NCBI GenBank assembly: GCA_019241805.1
Contig: JAFAWL010000391.1
Coordinates: 1 to 7,918 of the forward strand
Length of the DNA: 7,918 nucleotides
Reading direction: 5' to 3'
DNA from: Actinomycetota bacterium
GTDB taxonomy: Bacteria > Actinomycetota > Actinomycetes > Mycobacteriales > Jatrophihabitantaceae
Shown here: positions 6,134 to 7,918 of the stretch, in pieces
How the letters are laid out: every line of letters begins with the position of its first letter
Numbering within the stretch: position 1 is the stretch's first letter
Translations under genes and position numbers: made by a program
The notes under the pieces: generated by a model
Told to the model about the DNA's origin: nothing
The model's database searches: none
The model's input: the letters and a program-made list of their open reading frames with translations, nothing else

Positions 6134-6573
6134 CCAAGCGCCGCGGGCGAACGGCGAGGGAGTCCAGTGACTCCACCTCGTCCGCTGCCGTTACCCCGGC
6201 GGGTGAGCTCTCGTCGGCCGACGCGCCCGGCTACCTCACCGGGGTAGCGCCTGACGAGTCACCGGCCGAGGCACCCGTCGAAGCACCGACCGAGGCGCCG
6301 TCGTTCGGTCGTTCGATGACCGTCATGTGGATCTACACGTTGCTGCGGTTCGGCTTGTTCTTCGCGCTGTGGGGATTGCTGTACCTGCTCAACGTTCGCG
6401 GCTACATCGGTGCGGGCATCGCCCTCGTGCTCTCCGTTCCCCTGTCCTGGGTTCTCCTGTCGCGGCCCCGGCGGGCGTTCGCGGCCAATCTCGAGCAGCG
6501 TTTTCTGGCCCGCCAGCAACGGCGGGCCACATTCGACGCTCGACTCCAAGGCGACGACGACACCAAGTCCTGA
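6130..6573 (+). CDS. DUF4229-family two-helix membrane protein
   Basis: This small integral membrane protein of 147 residues has unknown function. Two adjacent transmembrane helices are evident, at about 65-88 and 91-110, joined by a short turn. After them come SRPRRAFAANLEQR and a charged cytoplasmic-looking tail. The tight hairpin and the PLSWVLLSRPR block ending helix 2 match the DUF4229 family of Actinobacteria, which I recall occurring beside menaquinone genes. The GTG start overlaps the mqnE stop as GTGA, implying translational coupling. The first 60 residues are an atypical acidic, Pro/Ala/Glu-rich extension containing EAP repeats (EAPVEAPTEAP, 48-58). Family members usually begin close to helix 1, so ATG6316 (residue 63) is an alternative start, but the 4-bp overlap favours the longer form. 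Confidence 0.75.
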   Translation: MTKRRGRTARESSDSTSSAAVTPAGELSSADAPGYLTGVAPDESPAEAPVEAPTEAPSFGRSMTVMWIYTLLRFGLFFALWGLLYLLNVRGYIGAGIALVLSVPLSWVLLSRPRRAFAANLEQRFLARQQRRATFDARLQGDDDTKS

Positions 6574-6632
6574 TCGATGACGAAGCGCATGGTGCGCCGC
6601 GCGCAACGACGATGCACGATGGACGGGTGACC

Positions 6633-7085
6633 ATGCCCTCGGATTACACCGGCCGCCCACCACTGCGCATCGGCAACGAGGAGCGCCAGGCGGCCCAGGC
6701 CGCGCTCGACGCCCATCTCACAGCCGGCCGGCTGGACCCGGACGAGTACGGCGAGCGCTATGCACTGGCCGGCGTGGCCCGCACCCGCGTTGATCTCGAC
6801 GCGTTGTTCGTGGATCTGCCCCAGCCGCATCCCGCCTACCCCGGCGCAGCGCCGCGACCAGCCGAGATGACCGGGCCCCCGCGGCCGAGCGCCGGACGAA
6901 TCGTCGCCAGCGCCGGGGCGCGGCTGATCGCGATCGTGCCGTTGATCGCGCTCGTGCTGTTCTTCGCCTTCCGCGGGTTCTGGCTGGCCTTCTTCCTGAT
7001 CCCGATCGCGGGCTCGCTGTTCCGCCCGGGCGGACGCCGGTATCGCCGGCGAACCTGGTCCGGCGCTTGCGGTCCGCGCTGGTAG
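6633..7085 (+). CDS. DUF1707 (SHOCT-like) domain membrane protein
   Basis: The protein has 150 residues. Residues about 11-63 match DUF1707, a short domain common at the N-terminus of actinobacterial membrane proteins: LRIGNEERQAAQAALDAHL, then AGRLDPDEYGERYALAGVAR and TRVDLDALFVDLP. This is the family pattern R-I-x-x-x-E-R, G-R-L-x-x-x-E, A-R-T, D-L-P. A Pro-rich linker (64-87) leads to two hydrophobic segments at about 97-113 and 116-130, then a basic C-terminus (RPGGRRYRRR). The protein is probably membrane-anchored with the DUF1707 domain in the cytoplasm; function is unknown. ATG6633 places a normal N-terminus before the domain and has GGACGGG just upstream; GTG6627 and ATG6612 are in-frame alternatives. 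It starts 59 bp after the DUF4229 gene and may belong to the same transcript. It ends 8 bp from the convergent phosphatase gene. Confidence 0.82.
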   Translation: MPSDYTGRPPLRIGNEERQAAQAALDAHLTAGRLDPDEYGERYALAGVARTRVDLDALFVDLPQPHPAYPGAAPRPAEMTGPPRPSAGRIVASAGARLIAIVPLIALVLFFAFRGFWLAFFLIPIAGSLFRPGGRRYRRRTWSGACGPRW

Positions 7086-7093
7086 CGAGCGAA

Positions 7094-7861
7094 TCAGCCG
7101 ACGAGCAGCTCGATCAGCTCAGCGACCGCACTCGGCCGGCCGGCGACGTGCCAGCGCACTCCGGCGGCCTCGAACTGCTCCACGCGACCGCCGGCCGCGG
7201 CCACCAGCGTCGAACCGGGTAGCCAGTCCCACGACAGGCTGTTGTGCTGCAGGTACGCGCCGATGCGGCCGGCGGCCACCGCGGCCAGCTCGACCGAGCC
7301 CGACCCCAACATCCGAATGGTCGCGGCCGGCTGAATCGCCCGCAGCAACGGCACTCGGGTGGCGTCGTCGGGAAGGGTGCGCGGATGCAGGTACGTCGCC
7401 ACGCTGACATCGGCCAGGCGGGCGTCCTCCAGCCGGGGCAACTCGACGCCGTTGCGCGTCGTCGCGCGGTTCCGGCCCCCCAGCCACAGTTCGTCGGTCA
7501 CGGGTTGATAGACCGCACCGAGCACCGGCCCGACGTCATCGACCAAGGCGAGCGCGCTGCACCAGTCGGACAGCCCAGATGCGTAGTTGTAGGTCCCGTC
7601 CACCGGGTCGACGTGCCAGGTCCGCAGCCCGGGACGCCGGGTGCCCTCCTCGCCGACGATGCCGTCCTCCGGCCGCAGGCGGATCAGCTCCCCCTGGATC
7701 AGCCGTTCCGCCTCCTGGTCGGCCGCGGTGACGATGTCGGAGACCGAGCTCTTGTGCCGCACGTCGAGCTCACCCGCCCGGCGTAGGCGCGCGGCCAGGT
7801 CCCCGGCCGTACGTACCAGCCGAGCCGCCAGGTCGTGATCGTCGGCGTCCGGCGTGCTCAC
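7094..7861 (-). CDS. Inositol monophosphatase-family phosphatase
   Basis: This cytosolic Mg2+-dependent, Li+-sensitive-type phosphatase has 255 residues, the normal family length. Metal-site motifs are complete: SDIVTAADQEAE (41-52), GEE at 70-72 with Glu71, WHVDPVDGTYNY with Asp85 and Asp88, and WDWLPGSTLVAAAGG (211-225) with Asp212. The GSGSVELAAVAAGRIGAY block (186-203) is also typical. The family covers inositol-1-phosphatase, histidinol-phosphatase (HisN) and 3'-phosphoadenosine 5'-phosphate phosphatase (CysQ). Sequence alone does not separate these, and no histidine, inositol or sulfate gene is adjacent, so no symbol is given. The GTG start at 7861 has no good Shine-Dalgarno sequence but has TAAGGT exactly 7 nt upstream, suggesting a leaderless transcript. 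Confidence 0.9.
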   Translation of the reverse strand: MSTPDADDHDLAARLVRTAGDLAARLRRAGELDVRHKSSVSDIVTAADQEAERLIQGELIRLRPEDGIVGEEGTRRPGLRTWHVDPVDGTYNYASGLSDWCSALALVDDVGPVLGAVYQPVTDELWLGGRNRATTRNGVELPRLEDARLADVSVATYLHPRTLPDDATRVPLLRAIQPAATIRMLGSGSVELAAVAAGRIGAYLQHNSLSWDWLPGSTLVAAAGGRVEQFEAAGVRWHVAGRPSAVAELIELLVG

Positions 7862-7868
7862 GATCTCG

Positions 7869-7874
7869 ACCTTA
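7869..7874 (-). promoter_or_regulatory. -10 box of a probable leaderless phosphatase promoter
   Basis: On the minus strand TAAGGT (TANNNT) is followed by the 7-base spacer CGAGATC and then the GTG start at 7861. AAGG within it could also serve as a weak ribosome site if transcription began further upstream. No -35 box is evident. Confidence 0.5.
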
Positions 7875-7881
7875 TCGACGC

Positions 7882-7887
7882 TAACGT
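7882..7887 (+). promoter_or_regulatory. -10 box of a probable divergent leaderless promoter
   Basis: TAACGT (TANNNT) lies 7 bases (CCCCGTC) before GTG7895 and only 7 bp from the opposing TAAGGT box of the phosphatase gene. The two -10 elements are back to back, so the polymerase footprints would overlap and the promoters might compete. Confidence 0.4.
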
Positions 7888-7894
7888 CCCCGTC

Positions 7895-7918
7895 GTGACC
7901 TCGGGCACCGTGCGGACG
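7895..7918 (+). CDS. Start of a possible plus-strand gene (runs off the right edge)
   Basis: GTG7895 opens a frame, MTSGTVRT, that continues to the window edge. The only support is its position: divergent from the phosphatase gene, with a TANNNT box at the leaderless spacing. Eight codons are too few to identify a product. The start may lie elsewhere, for example at GTG7910 in the same frame, beyond the window, or on no gene at all. Confidence 0.3.

Overview
The window is GC-rich DNA with short intergenic gaps and frequent GTG starts, and it reads as an actinobacterial chromosome. The strongest clues are an MqnE of the type found in Streptomyces and related actinobacteria (futalosine route to menaquinone), DUF4229 and DUF1707 membrane proteins, and starts preceded by TANNNT boxes without a Shine-Dalgarno sequence. 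I cannot name the genus. Nothing looks like a prophage, insertion sequence, CRISPR array, tRNA or rRNA.

Left part (1-4326): an envelope block. A lipoprotein gene runs off the left edge on the minus strand (1-276). Across a 171-bp gap, two consecutive plus-strand genes encode large exported proteins. The first (448-2256) has a CAP/SCP-like domain, an IPT/TIG domain and two bulb-type mannose-binding lectin (B-lectin) domains. The second (2365-4326) has two B-lectin domains followed by a SpoIID/LytB-type peptidoglycan lytic transglycosylase domain. Their shared lectin modules and adjacency suggest that both act on the same glycan at the cell surface or outside the cell. This pair is the most unusual content of the window.

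Middle (4297-6573): a PaiB-like FMN-binding-fold gene (minus) overlaps the end of the SpoIID gene tail to tail by 30 bp. It is divergent from mqnE, aminofutalosine synthase. A DUF4229 membrane protein gene overlaps mqnE by 4 bp and is probably co-translated with it.

Right part (6633-7918): a DUF1707 membrane protein gene (plus) converges on an inositol-monophosphatase-family gene (minus). The far right edge holds the first codons of a probable divergent plus-strand gene. mqnE, the phosphatase gene and this edge gene all have a TANNNT box exactly 7 nt before the start codon, consistent with leaderless transcription.
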